Shown in pieces: positions 52,796 through 61,997 of a DNA stretch of 64,000 bases. Both the position numbers and the translations under genes were made by a program. Position 1 is the stretch's first letter; each line of letters opens with the position of its first letter. The notes under the pieces were generated by a model. The model saw only the letters and a list, made by a program, of their open reading frames with translations, was not told the DNA's origin and did not search any database. Location of the stretch: contig NZ_CP047030.1 of NCBI RefSeq assembly GCF_009796825.1, positions 2,496,001 through 2,560,000 of the forward strand, read 5' to 3'. The DNA is from Algibacter sp. L3A6. GTDB taxonomy: Bacteria; Bacteroidota; Bacteroidia; Flavobacteriales; Flavobacteriaceae.

Positions 52796-53017
52796 TTAAA
52801 TGTAATCGTCTTTGTTATTTGTATTAAAATTAACGCTTTTGTAAAAAGGGCAAAAAGCAGTTATACTGGCAAAGGCAAACATAAATGAAATCGCAATAAG
52901 GATAATGCCAATAATACCTCTAATTTCACCTAAAAAAAATAAAGATAACAAGAGTATGGCCACAATAAACCTTACGAGTCTATCGAAATTACTCATGTTT
53001 TTTTTGAGTTTAATCAT
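52796..53017 (-). CDS. DUF2892 (YgaP-like) membrane protein
   Basis: 73 aa from the ATG at 53017 (MIKLKKNMSNFDRLVRFI); an upstream start at 53053 would add 12 atypical residues. It matches DUF2892: short basic N terminus, FDRLVRFIVAI then a second hydrophobic segment (IIGIILIAISFMF), and the conserved FCPFYK near residue 56. Function unknown; it is often beside sulfur-transfer or rhodanese genes, none of which is present here. The ~284-base gap upstream shows nothing I can identify. Confidence 0.82.
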   Translation of the reverse strand: MIKLKKNMSNFDRLVRFIVAILLLSLFFLGEIRGIIGIILIAISFMFAFASITAFCPFYKSVNFNTNNKDDYI

Positions 53018-53337
53018 AATTATAAAAGTTAGTTCGGTATTTAGGGGAAACAAATTTAACTATTTATTAAGGATAATGAAGCTTTAACTTACGGTTTTAT
53101 GATGTTTTTTCTCGTTTTTGTTTGTTTAACGGTTTTATTTATAGGTAAGTACGTTGTTTAATCAAGAATGGCTTTAGAAAACAATTACCGCAATAGATTC
53201 AATCTGCAAGAAATATTTATATTTTTACTTCATAACATAATAATGTGGAAGTAATTTCTGCGTGGGTTTTCTATTGAAATTTATTTTTTTGAAAACCTTA
53301 GTAAAAATAGAACCAATAATTTATTACAATTCAAATA

Positions 53338-54627
53338 ATGAATCTTTTCAATAAACTTTTTAAAAATCAATTAGGGAACGATAATGTTTTTCCAAAAGAA
53401 GGTGATGATGGCATTGTAACTATTGAAAATGATAAAATTATTAGCGATGGGAACCATGGTATATATAGCTGTGAGGTGAATTTAAATGATCTGCAATACG
53501 CTTACATTGTTATAGGGCAGAACAATTTGGTGAGCCTTTTCCTTTTTGATTATCATCAAAATTATATTCCGGTAAATTATAAAGGATTTAAAAAAGTTTA
53601 TGAAACATTATCGAGTAGGTTTAAGTTTGATGATGCTGCGTTTTTTGAAAATATCAATAAAAAGGAGAAATTTAAAAAAGTAATATGGAGGAAGCAACAG
53701 AGTCCTACATATCAAATTCTAGCAACAGGCTATAATGATTATGCAGTTGGGTTTGAGATTCAATCTCCCAGAAAGCATTTTATAAACTGGAACACCACGT
53801 ATAGTGAACTCGAGAAAAGTGAGCATGTTTTTTTTCAAAAATCACCTTATAACCAGAACATACTGAAATTTAAATATCAAATACGTATCGGTAATATTCT
53901 ACTTAACGATTTTGGCTCTTATTTTGATAATAAGCGAAAAGATGTTGCTGTTTTAAACTTCTACACTAACTGTTTTGATAACCTAGGAACGGATAGAAGT
54001 TATAATGATTTGAAAGAAACTTTAAAAAGAGATCTAAACTTTGATGATAAAAATTATGGTTATGAAAGAGACGATCAAAAAAACATCTACTTCGACTTAA
54101 AAGGAATTAATTTGTCTATTTGCTATACTTACGATAGCGATTGGCTATTTAATGGTGGTTATACCTCTTTATCTATTGAAAATAGAAGGGAATATCCCGA
54201 ATTATTAATGGATATCGATTATGAAAAACGTTTAACAATTTCTGAAGCGTTAGTGTTTGATAAAAAAGTAGGAATACCTACAGATTATAAACGCCATGTA
54301 AGGATAAGGCGTAGACCAAAGGAAATTAGTGAAGTGTTTAATGAAAGTGCTGTAATTTGGGTAGATAGAGAAAATGAAAAGATAGGTTTTTCTTCTAATG
54401 AATTTGCTCAAGTATTTAGCACAAACGAAATAGAATCGTTTTGTGTGCAGAACGTGCTACCTGCAAAAGGTAGTGGAGGTGCGTATCTTGAAATTGTACT
54501 TAATAACGGAAAGCATAATTATGCAATTTTTAATCAAGCATGTTCATTTTTTGATGCTTATGCCGAACAAATTGAAAAGCTAACAGGGAAGAAGTTGGTC
54601 TTTGCTGAAGCGTATCACGATTGCTAG
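53338..54627 (+). CDS. Protein of unknown function, 429 aa
   Basis: I do not recognise this protein. It has no signal peptide and no membrane helix, so it is probably cytoplasmic. It is rich in Asn, Asp, Lys and aromatic residues. Segments such as YEKRLTISEALVFDKKVGIP and WVDRENEKIGFSSNEFAQVF, and a C terminus (YLEIVLNNGKHNYAIF, then DAYAEQIEKLTGKKL), resemble a small PH-like sheet followed by a helix. Translation features are good (ATG, codon use like its neighbours). It stands alone between DUF2892 and DUF421 genes. Confidence 0.7.
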   Translation: MNLFNKLFKNQLGNDNVFPKEGDDGIVTIENDKIISDGNHGIYSCEVNLNDLQYAYIVIGQNNLVSLFLFDYHQNYIPVNYKGFKKVYETLSSRFKFDDAAFFENINKKEKFKKVIWRKQQSPTYQILATGYNDYAVGFEIQSPRKHFINWNTTYSELEKSEHVFFQKSPYNQNILKFKYQIRIGNILLNDFGSYFDNKRKDVAVLNFYTNCFDNLGTDRSYNDLKETLKRDLNFDDKNYGYERDDQKNIYFDLKGINLSICYTYDSDWLFNGGYTSLSIENRREYPELLMDIDYEKRLTISEALVFDKKVGIPTDYKRHVRIRRRPKEISEVFNESAVIWVDRENEKIGFSSNEFAQVFSTNEIESFCVQNVLPAKGSGGAYLEIVLNNGKHNYAIFNQACSFFDAYAEQIEKLTGKKLVFAEAYHDC

Positions 54628-54803
54628 TTTTATTCGCATTGAAAGTTTTGTTCCGAATTTCTTCAAAATAAAAACATTGAAAAACTATTAAGAATCTAAA
54701 GTTTTTATCATTAAAATGATATCGGTTACAAATTAAATCAATAGCATTAATCGATTATAGAGTTCTGAAATATATTTGAGGCACGAACCATTAAATAAAT
54801 TTT

Positions 54804-55328
54804 ATGACTTTACAAGACTATATTAATTTAGTACTTTCCGTATTAGGTGTTTTTTCAATAATAATTATTATAACTAGAATTTTCGGTTTAAGAACTTTTG
54901 CTAAAATGTCTAGTTTCGACTTTGCATCAACCATTGCAGTTGGATCTATTTTAGCCTCCATTATAATGAATAGTAATTATTCTTTAGGTAAAGGAGCTGT
55001 TGCATTAATCGCTATTATTGGTTTTCAAACCTTGTTCTCTTATCTGGTTAGAAAAATAGATTTCTTTAAAAATCTATTTACAAATAAGCCTCAAATTATT
55101 ATGTGGAATGGTAAAATTCTTCATAGAAAACTGAAGGCGTGTAATGTTGGTGAAGACGATTTAATAGCGAAACTGAGAGAGGCAAATGTACACGACTTTA
55201 ATGAGGTGAAAGCGGTTATTTTTGAAAGTACTGGTGATATTTCTGTAATTCATAATAACGAACAAAAACCTGTTGATGCTGAGGTATTGGTAGATGTGAG
55301 TAAAGAAGGATTGAATTGGAATAATTAA
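54804..55328 (+). CDS. DUF421 (YetF-like) membrane protein
   Basis: 174 aa. Two or three N-terminal helices (~8-28, 45-60, 65-82) with the family motif RTFAKMSSFDFASTIAVGS (~31-49), then a soluble domain (~90-170: KPQIIMWNGKIL, DLIAKLREANVHD, VKAVIFESTGDISVI). DUF421 proteins are widespread and linked in some bacilli to spore or stress traits, with no agreed biochemical role. The FUSC gene follows after ~90 bases with its own promoter. Confidence 0.87.
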   Translation: MTLQDYINLVLSVLGVFSIIIIITRIFGLRTFAKMSSFDFASTIAVGSILASIIMNSNYSLGKGAVALIAIIGFQTLFSYLVRKIDFFKNLFTNKPQIIMWNGKILHRKLKACNVGEDDLIAKLREANVHDFNEVKAVIFESTGDISVIHNNEQKPVDAEVLVDVSKEGLNWNN

Positions 55329-55396
55329 AGACGTATAATTAAGGAAAGTAACTGTTTGAGTTTTATTTATTGCAAAGACTATTGCTTGAATTAAAG

Positions 55397-55404
55397 TATC
55401 TTTG
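55397..55404 (+). promoter_or_regulatory. -7 box (TATCTTTG) for the FUSC gene
   Basis: TATCTTTG is a consensus -7 site. It overlaps the TTG at 55402 that would be the longest possible start, so the true start must lie downstream. The nearest upstream TTG gives a 24-base spacer. Confidence 0.5.
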
Positions 55405-55422
55405 TTAGTAAGAACGTGCATA

Positions 55423-57666
55423 TTGAATAAACACTTAAACAATGTAGAGCTATTTTTAAGAGGCTCCAATTTATATAGAGGTATTAGGCTAACTACTGCA
55501 GTGGTTACACCTTTGGTTATTATGTATATTTTGGGGTATGCTGAGTGGGCTCCATCTGTAGTGGTTGGTGTGTTTTTAAATGCACCAGGAGACATTCCGG
55601 GGAGTTTAAAAAGAAAGGTAAATGCCATTTTAATTAGTATTGGCTTAACCATGCTGGTTACTTGCACAATACTGTTTTTTAAGCCTTACTTAGTGGCTTT
55701 ACTCATTGCTATCACTATTATATCTTTTGTGGTTTCTCTTATATCGGTGTATGGCTTTAGAGCTTCGTTAGTTTCTTTTTCTGGTTTATTATCCATGGTG
55801 CTGGCGCTTGCAGTTCAAAAAGAAAGTCCTCAAGAGATTTTTAATCATATCGGGCTTATGGGCATTGGTGGGCTTTGGTACTTATTGATATCCTTCACCT
55901 TTCAGAAATTAGCACCTAAAAAAGATAATAATCAATTACTATCTGATACGCTAGCGCTTATTGGAGAATATTTAAAATTAAGAGCGCGATTATTAACTAA
56001 GAAGAATAAACGTGAAACGCTTATAAAAGAAGCCTTAGTACTGCAAACACAGATTAACGAAAAGCACGAAACTTTAAGAGAGGTGCTCTACGTTGAAAGA
56101 AAGAAATCTGGTCGTTCTCACTATGATGAAAAGCAACTATTAATATTTATATCGACCATAAATATATTCGAACTTATTGAAGCAAAGCATCTAGATTATA
56201 ATGAAATTGATAGATTGTTTCTTGATAGGAAAGACTTTCTGAAAGCATCTAAGAATTTGAATAAAGTGTTGGGTAATCATTTGATAAAATTATCAGATTT
56301 GCTTATTCAAAAACGAAAAATTCCTAATAAGAATGTTTTGTTGGAGGCACTAGCTAAAGCTAATGATGCAATTTCGGATTATGTGGATGATGTTACTCTT
56401 CCAAAAGCAAGAGAAGGCGCATTAGTTTTAAAAAACCTATATGATTATCAAGAATTATTACTAGAAGAAGTAAGAGCTATTCGACGTGTTATGGCCAATG
56501 TAAGAGAGGCTTCTAAGGTGTCGTTAAAAAGACAAGATGCTAGTCAGTTTTTAACGCTGCAAGAATATAGGTTAAATGTTATTATTCAAAACCTTAGTTT
56601 TAGTTCTAATTTATTTCGGCATGCTCTGCGTTTTACCGTAGCAGTATTGTTTGCTTTTATACTAGGTACTGTTTTAGAAATCCATAATACGTATTGGATA
56701 GTTTTGACCATTTTGGTAATTATGCGCCCTAATTATGGTTTAACCAAAGAGCGTTCTAAAGATCGTATTATTGGCACACTTATAGGAGCCTCTGTTGCAA
56801 TTAGTATTGTGCTATTAACACAAAATGTTATTGTTTACGCCACATTAGCTATTGTATCACTCATTTTTGCATTCGCATTAATTCAGGAGAATTATAAATT
56901 TGCGGCGGCGTTAATTACAATCAATGTTATTTTTGTTTACTCGCTTATAAACCCGAATGCTTTCGAAGTTATACAATATCGTGTTATAGATACTATTATA
57001 GGAGCAATTATTGCTATAGTAGCGAACTATTTATTATGGCCAAGTTGGGAGGTTAACAATTTAAAAGATGTACTTCATGATGCAGTAAAGAAAAATACAT
57101 GTTATTTACTTGCTACAAAAGATTTATACCACGCTAAAAAACAGAACCAATTGGCTTATAAAGTCGCTAGAAAAGATGCTTTTTTAGCAATAAGTAATTT
57201 AAATGCGGCTTTTCAAAGGTTAACACAAGATCCTAAATCTAAACAAAGGGAATTTCAACTTATATATAGTTTAGTCACTCTAAATCAAACTATGGTTTCT
57301 GCTACAGCCTCTATAGGTAGTTTTATTGTTAATCATAAAACGACTTCAGCTTCTAAAGAATTTGATGTTATGGTTCTTAAAATAGCAGATACATTGCAAA
57401 TGTCTTGTGCTTTATTAGAAGGTAAGCCTATTATCAAACAAAGTGATGCGGAGTCGATTAAAGAAGCAGAAGATGTACTATTAAAAACGTTTCAGCATCT
57501 TTCTCATAAAAGAGATAAAAATATTAAAAAAGGTAATACCGAAATTAGTACTAGAGATATGCACCACTTGCAGGAAGCTTATTTAATACCAAATCAACTT
57601 ATTTGGTTAAAATCATTATCTGAAAATTTAAAACGAGCCACACGAAAATATATTGAAGCGATTTAG
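55423..57666 (+). CDS. FUSC-family inner-membrane protein (YccS/YhfK-like)
   Basis: About 747 aa from TTG at 55423 (MNKHLNNVELF); a frame from TTG 55402 exists but overlaps the promoter. Architecture is a duplicated membrane half: ~6 helices at ~25-165, a long cytoplasmic helical region (~175-395), a second ~6-helix block at ~400-535 (fusaric acid resistance-like, LEIHNTYWIVLTILVIMRPN, then GLTKERSKDRIIGTLIGA), and a helical C terminus. Relatives export aromatic acids or act in envelope homeostasis; the substrate here is unknown. Ends in a bidirectional terminator. Confidence 0.87.
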   Translation: MNKHLNNVELFLRGSNLYRGIRLTTAVVTPLVIMYILGYAEWAPSVVVGVFLNAPGDIPGSLKRKVNAILISIGLTMLVTCTILFFKPYLVALLIAITIISFVVSLISVYGFRASLVSFSGLLSMVLALAVQKESPQEIFNHIGLMGIGGLWYLLISFTFQKLAPKKDNNQLLSDTLALIGEYLKLRARLLTKKNKRETLIKEALVLQTQINEKHETLREVLYVERKKSGRSHYDEKQLLIFISTINIFELIEAKHLDYNEIDRLFLDRKDFLKASKNLNKVLGNHLIKLSDLLIQKRKIPNKNVLLEALAKANDAISDYVDDVTLPKAREGALVLKNLYDYQELLLEEVRAIRRVMANVREASKVSLKRQDASQFLTLQEYRLNVIIQNLSFSSNLFRHALRFTVAVLFAFILGTVLEIHNTYWIVLTILVIMRPNYGLTKERSKDRIIGTLIGASVAISIVLLTQNVIVYATLAIVSLIFAFALIQENYKFAAALITINVIFVYSLINPNAFEVIQYRVIDTIIGAIIAIVANYLLWPSWEVNNLKDVLHDAVKKNTCYLLATKDLYHAKKQNQLAYKVARKDAFLAISNLNAAFQRLTQDPKSKQREFQLIYSLVTLNQTMVSATASIGSFIVNHKTTSASKEFDVMVLKIADTLQMSCALLEGKPIIKQSDAESIKEAEDVLLKTFQHLSHKRDKNIKKGNTEISTRDMHHLQEAYLIPNQLIWLKSLSENLKRATRKYIEAI

Positions 57667-57716
57667 GTTGTTTTTTTTAAATCCTAGTTTCTCTTTATAC
57701 TATTAAATAAATACAA

Positions 57717-57757
57717 TTAAAAAGCCACTTTCTAAATTTATAGAAAGTGGCTTTTTA
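57717..57757. terminator. Bidirectional terminator between FUSC and glycosyltransferase genes
   Basis: A 16-bp near-perfect stem (AAAGCCACTTTCTA / TAGAAAGTGGCTTT) with A-run to the left and T-run to the right, suited to stop both converging transcripts. Confidence 0.9.
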
Positions 57758-57794
57758 ATATTTGGTTCGAGGTTATCTGATTGACTTTTCAAAA

Positions 57795-60700
57795 CTATTC
57801 ATCAATCCAACCCATAATAGCATTAGCTACAAATCTAGGTTCTGGAGGTAACGAGTAAATATCTTTCTCGTAGTTTTTATTGTAAGGAGAGATATTCATA
57901 ATATTTCCATCCACTACTAAGGTGCTACTTCCTCCTGGATCAAATCCCATAGCTTTATCCATACCATATTTTAAAAGAATATCAACCATATCGAAATGAG
58001 TAGCCCCAACCGATTCTCTAATTCTTCCATTAACCATAAGCACCATAAGCTTACCTTCTTTTGTAATACCTACGGCAATTTTTGGTCCGCGCATATCTGT
58101 GAAATCTAACCTAGCGGCTTGTGTTTTAATAGAGTTAGAGGTTTTCCAACCTTCATCTTCCATATTTAAAATTTGCTTTCCGCCGTCTATTAGCATAGGG
58201 CCAGCTTCGATAGCATACGAAATCTCATTCCATTTAAAAGGATTGGTTTCTGGCTCTAAAAGTTGAATGTCTAAAGGTATGCCTTCTTTAAACATGGTGT
58301 TAGAGAAAATTTTAGAAGGAATGGATAAAGTAATACCGACGGAAATAGCGGGAACAGATTCACCTGCTTTCGTTTTAATAATTTGTTTTACAGTATTTCC
58401 TGCAATTCTGATAATAACATTTCCATTTCCTTTAAAGGTTTCTTCAGAATAAGATAAATCGTAAAAGCAAGCCTCGGAATCGCTATGCTTGTTATAATTA
58501 TTCGCACTAAGAACAATATTTTTTTGTTTACCTTTTACAATTAAACCAGCTTCACAATTTACTTTCCTGATATCAACATCACCATTTTTATAAATTATAA
58601 AGGCTGGTTTGTTAAATAATGGCGGACAAAACACTTTATTGTCCATAATCAATAAACCTAAAGGAGAACCAATATAGGTTTCAGGTAGTCCAAGTTTGCC
58701 AACTAACTCAGGATTTAAAATATAGCCACCATTCCAGGCGAGTTCTATTTTATTAGGATTTTTACTTTTCTTCTTATATTCCTTAATTAGAGCAGGTACA
58801 TTTTTAGGTTCTTTATTTGCAATATGTGCTGCAAATTTCCATTTATGCTGTTTGGTATCAATTTCGGCTAATACACCACTCCAAGGTAAACCATCGCTAT
58901 AAACACCACCTGCGAAAGAAGATTTCACTTTTTCTGCAGTTTTAGTTTCTTTCAAACCTTCTTTTATTTGCTCAAGAAGTTTAATAATTGGCGTTCCGTT
59001 TTCTATGGCATCAGTAGAAATTATTTTAAATAACTCTTTTTCTCCAATAGTATTTTTTAGTTCGGTAAAATCATCGCTTTTTAAAGCTAAGTTAAAATCT
59101 TTTGCGGTTTGAATTGGAGTAGGGTAGGCCAAAGTAGTTCGGACAGCTGCTGGTACAAATTGAATAAAACCACTATCTTTTGGTATGCCCATAATTTTGG
59201 CAGTCATTTCATATAAAACCTTACCAATATGGAAGTGATCAATTTCTATAATGTCAGTCATCATAGCAGAATATTCACCGTTGGTTATTAAAAAACCATT
59301 TGCTTCTTTGATGTCTCTTAAAATTTTGATGGCTTTTGGTCCCATTTGCGGAAAATGTACACCTTCCGACCATTGTTTCGTTTCAACTATTTGAACAACG
59401 CCTGCTTTATATAGTAAACCCAATTCTGGTTCTTTACCACTTTCTAAATATTCTTTAATGTTTGCACTAGAAAACCACTTGGTTATTCTTGGCTCATGGA
59501 TAAATATATATATCTTTTCTAGAGAATCTACGCTGCCTTGTAGAACTTTTTCTGTAAGTTCCTCTTCTATAGTTAATTTTAATTGAGCACGAATGGGCTG
59601 TAGAACAAAATATTCTAACTCATGCTTAATGTATCGTCCAGGGAAATACCCTTTGGGAACATTCTTCTTTAAATTGGTTGTTAGTATTTTTCGATCATCT
59701 ATACCTAAGTATTTACTGTTGGTTAATTGAAAAAGAGCCAATTCCCAATCTGCAAAAAACTGTGGAGCCAAAGTTAAATCGGCTAAATGTTGAGGTTTAA
59801 AAATATCATTATAAATCATATTCACTAAGCCTGTTACTTCCTGATATGTAAAAGCCTGATATGCAAAAGATTTTTTGTTTCTATGTCTGTAGGTTAGCGC
59901 ATGATCATGTCTGGTTGAAATTTCACCATCTACATATTTAAAAATATCATCAATTGCATTGTAGTATTTATGGATCTGTTGCAAATTAGTGTTTACTAAA
60001 TCCGGAATATCGTTTTCCATCATTCTAGCATAGCGCATTACTTTTCCTTTTACAAGCTGCTCTTCAACTCTAAAAAAACTAGGGTCTATTAAAGATTTTA
60101 AATACAGCATAAAAGACAAGCGCCCATAGCCTGGTAAATAATGTCTTGTTTTTTTGTTTAGAATAACGTTTAAATCTTCGTTTTCAAATTCAACCGATTT
60201 TTTATACGCCTTTAATAAGGTAACAACTTGCGTATTATCTTCACTGCCTAAGGCATCTAGTTGTAAACACATGCGCTCAATAATATATCGCATGTTTTTT
60301 TCTAACGATTCGATGCTGTAACGTTTATTAATTACGCTTCGGTTATGTGTAACATCTACCATTCGGTTTTGTGGATAAAACACGTGGTCGCATATTTTCT
60401 CGGCTAGTAATTTAGGGACTTTAGAGCCTTTAAATTCTAAAACGTTTAAACGTAGAGATTCATCTAAATGTCTACCAATTACTTGGTCGTAAACTTCCCT
60501 TGGTTCATATTGTCTACAAAATATGGGTGTTCCACAAGCTGCAGCTTCTATAATGGGTAAGCCACGTCCTTCGGTTTGGCTTGGTAATAAAATTAGAGAA
60601 GCAACATCGTATAGTTGTTCAATATTTAAAGGTTTCTTGTATTTTTTCTTAAACTCGTTTTTATCAAATTCACTAAATAGAAAGCCGAGTAATACACGAG

Positions 60701-61988
60701 ATTTGTATTCCTTTGGAAGTTCCTTAAGGAAATTTGTAAAATCTCCTTTTAAATCGCGATAGTAATTTTGCTGGCCATGAGGAATAGGACCAGAAACTAT
60801 GAGTGATAATTTTAACTGCGGATTAGTAGAAAATTTCTCAGCAAAGGAGTCGTAAGAAAACAAACGTTTAATAAGCTTAAAGTTAAGCTCAATAGATTTT
60901 CTACTAATTACTCGTGTAGGTTGTAGAAATACGATGTTATTATTTACAAAATCAAAATTTTTAATAGTTTTATGTCCTAAAAGTATTGGTTTTAGTGAGC
61001 GTTCACTGTCTTTATGGTGAGCAGCAGTATGTACGGTAATGGTGTCTTTTTCATTAGCAAAAATGGTAGATACTTGCATAAACGCTTTTATAATATCACG
61101 TTTACTCATTTGGTGCATTTTGGTATCTACAGCAGTCCCGAGTAAGGCTACATTTGCAGGGTTATGACCATTAATATTAATAAGATGCTCTTGCTGCATT
61201 TTATTAATATTTACATTCATCCACGAACGACTTTCCCATGGGTAAACCATTTCTATAACAGAGAAAAATTCGCCAATATGTGCATTATGAAAAAAGAAAT
61301 CTCTCGGGCCTTTTTTTAAGCCTTTCTTTGCAATGTCTTCCTTTCTATTTCCGCCTTCCCAATAAAAGTCATGATTGTTGTTTATTACAGGAATACCTAA
61401 ATATTCCGAAATTAAAACTGTGGCAAGCGCCAGTGAAACATTTCCAGGATTCGAGCAAACATTAATGAGATACAACAGCGAAATATCGTTTTCCTCAATG
61501 TAGCTACCCAGTTTTTCGACTAAAACTAAAACCTCTTTCCAGAATTTCCCAATAAGTGCATTGTAAGCCTCACTGCCACGTTCCATTTTTATATTAAAGA
61601 AATCTTCGTATAGCGGCCAAGCATCAAAGGCTTCCATTTCTGGAATTACTTTTTTAAAAGCGCTACTTGGGATTAGCTCATCTGCTTCATCCTTTATATC
61701 TCCAGCAATAAAGTGGATGGGTATACCGGGATAAATATTTTTAAAGATTTTGGCATATTTTTCCGTTTCTACCGTAATACCATCTATGGTAAAGTAAAAG
61801 GTAAGAAACGCAACACCACCTTTTTCAATTTCAGCATCGAAAGTAGAAGCCTTTCCTTTAAAGGCAGATGCTAAATTTTGTTCTTTAAATTTATCAATAA
61901 ATAAACCGAGGTCAAACCAAGTATTTATTTTTTCATTTCTTAATGTATTTAATATGTTAGGTATTTTCGCTGTTTTATTATTAATCAT
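57795..61988 (-). CDS. Glycosyltransferase fused to a phosphodiester-glycosidase domain
   Basis: 1397 aa with no signal peptide. Residues ~55-560 are a GT-B glycosyltransferase (GT4-like): NHDFYWEGG (205-213), LQPTRVISRKSIE (355-367), and the donor-site segment SQTEGRGLPIIEAAACGTPI (470-489). Residues ~600-1030 are a helical region I do not recognise. Residues ~1075-1397 match the phosphodiester glycosidase (NAGPA) family: AWNGGY near 1084-1089 and GFDPGGSSTLVVDG (1348-1361). NAGPA enzymes remove sugar from sugar-phosphate diesters, normally outside the cytoplasm. It is 9 bases after a homologous GT4 gene. Confidence 0.85.
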   Translation of the reverse strand: MINNKTAKIPNILNTLRNEKINTWFDLGLFIDKFKEQNLASAFKGKASTFDAEIEKGGVAFLTFYFTIDGITVETEKYAKIFKNIYPGIPIHFIAGDIKDEADELIPSSAFKKVIPEMEAFDAWPLYEDFFNIKMERGSEAYNALIGKFWKEVLVLVEKLGSYIEENDISLLYLINVCSNPGNVSLALATVLISEYLGIPVINNNHDFYWEGGNRKEDIAKKGLKKGPRDFFFHNAHIGEFFSVIEMVYPWESRSWMNVNINKMQQEHLININGHNPANVALLGTAVDTKMHQMSKRDIIKAFMQVSTIFANEKDTITVHTAAHHKDSERSLKPILLGHKTIKNFDFVNNNIVFLQPTRVISRKSIELNFKLIKRLFSYDSFAEKFSTNPQLKLSLIVSGPIPHGQQNYYRDLKGDFTNFLKELPKEYKSRVLLGFLFSEFDKNEFKKKYKKPLNIEQLYDVASLILLPSQTEGRGLPIIEAAACGTPIFCRQYEPREVYDQVIGRHLDESLRLNVLEFKGSKVPKLLAEKICDHVFYPQNRMVDVTHNRSVINKRYSIESLEKNMRYIIERMCLQLDALGSEDNTQVVTLLKAYKKSVEFENEDLNVILNKKTRHYLPGYGRLSFMLYLKSLIDPSFFRVEEQLVKGKVMRYARMMENDIPDLVNTNLQQIHKYYNAIDDIFKYVDGEISTRHDHALTYRHRNKKSFAYQAFTYQEVTGLVNMIYNDIFKPQHLADLTLAPQFFADWELALFQLTNSKYLGIDDRKILTTNLKKNVPKGYFPGRYIKHELEYFVLQPIRAQLKLTIEEELTEKVLQGSVDSLEKIYIFIHEPRITKWFSSANIKEYLESGKEPELGLLYKAGVVQIVETKQWSEGVHFPQMGPKAIKILRDIKEANGFLITNGEYSAMMTDIIEIDHFHIGKVLYEMTAKIMGIPKDSGFIQFVPAAVRTTLAYPTPIQTAKDFNLALKSDDFTELKNTIGEKELFKIISTDAIENGTPIIKLLEQIKEGLKETKTAEKVKSSFAGGVYSDGLPWSGVLAEIDTKQHKWKFAAHIANKEPKNVPALIKEYKKKSKNPNKIELAWNGGYILNPELVGKLGLPETYIGSPLGLLIMDNKVFCPPLFNKPAFIIYKNGDVDIRKVNCEAGLIVKGKQKNIVLSANNYNKHSDSEACFYDLSYSEETFKGNGNVIIRIAGNTVKQIIKTKAGESVPAISVGITLSIPSKIFSNTMFKEGIPLDIQLLEPETNPFKWNEISYAIEAGPMLIDGGKQILNMEDEGWKTSNSIKTQAARLDFTDMRGPKIAVGITKEGKLMVLMVNGRIRESVGATHFDMVDILLKYGMDKAMGFDPGGSSTLVVDGNIMNISPYNKNYEKDIYSLPPEPRFVANAIMGWIDE

Positions 61989-61997
61989 TATTTGTTT

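Noticed and set aside
55161..55667. 168-aa minus-strand ORF across the DUF421-FUSC junction
   Set aside because: Overlaps two well-supported plus-strand genes and a promoter; no recognisable domain.
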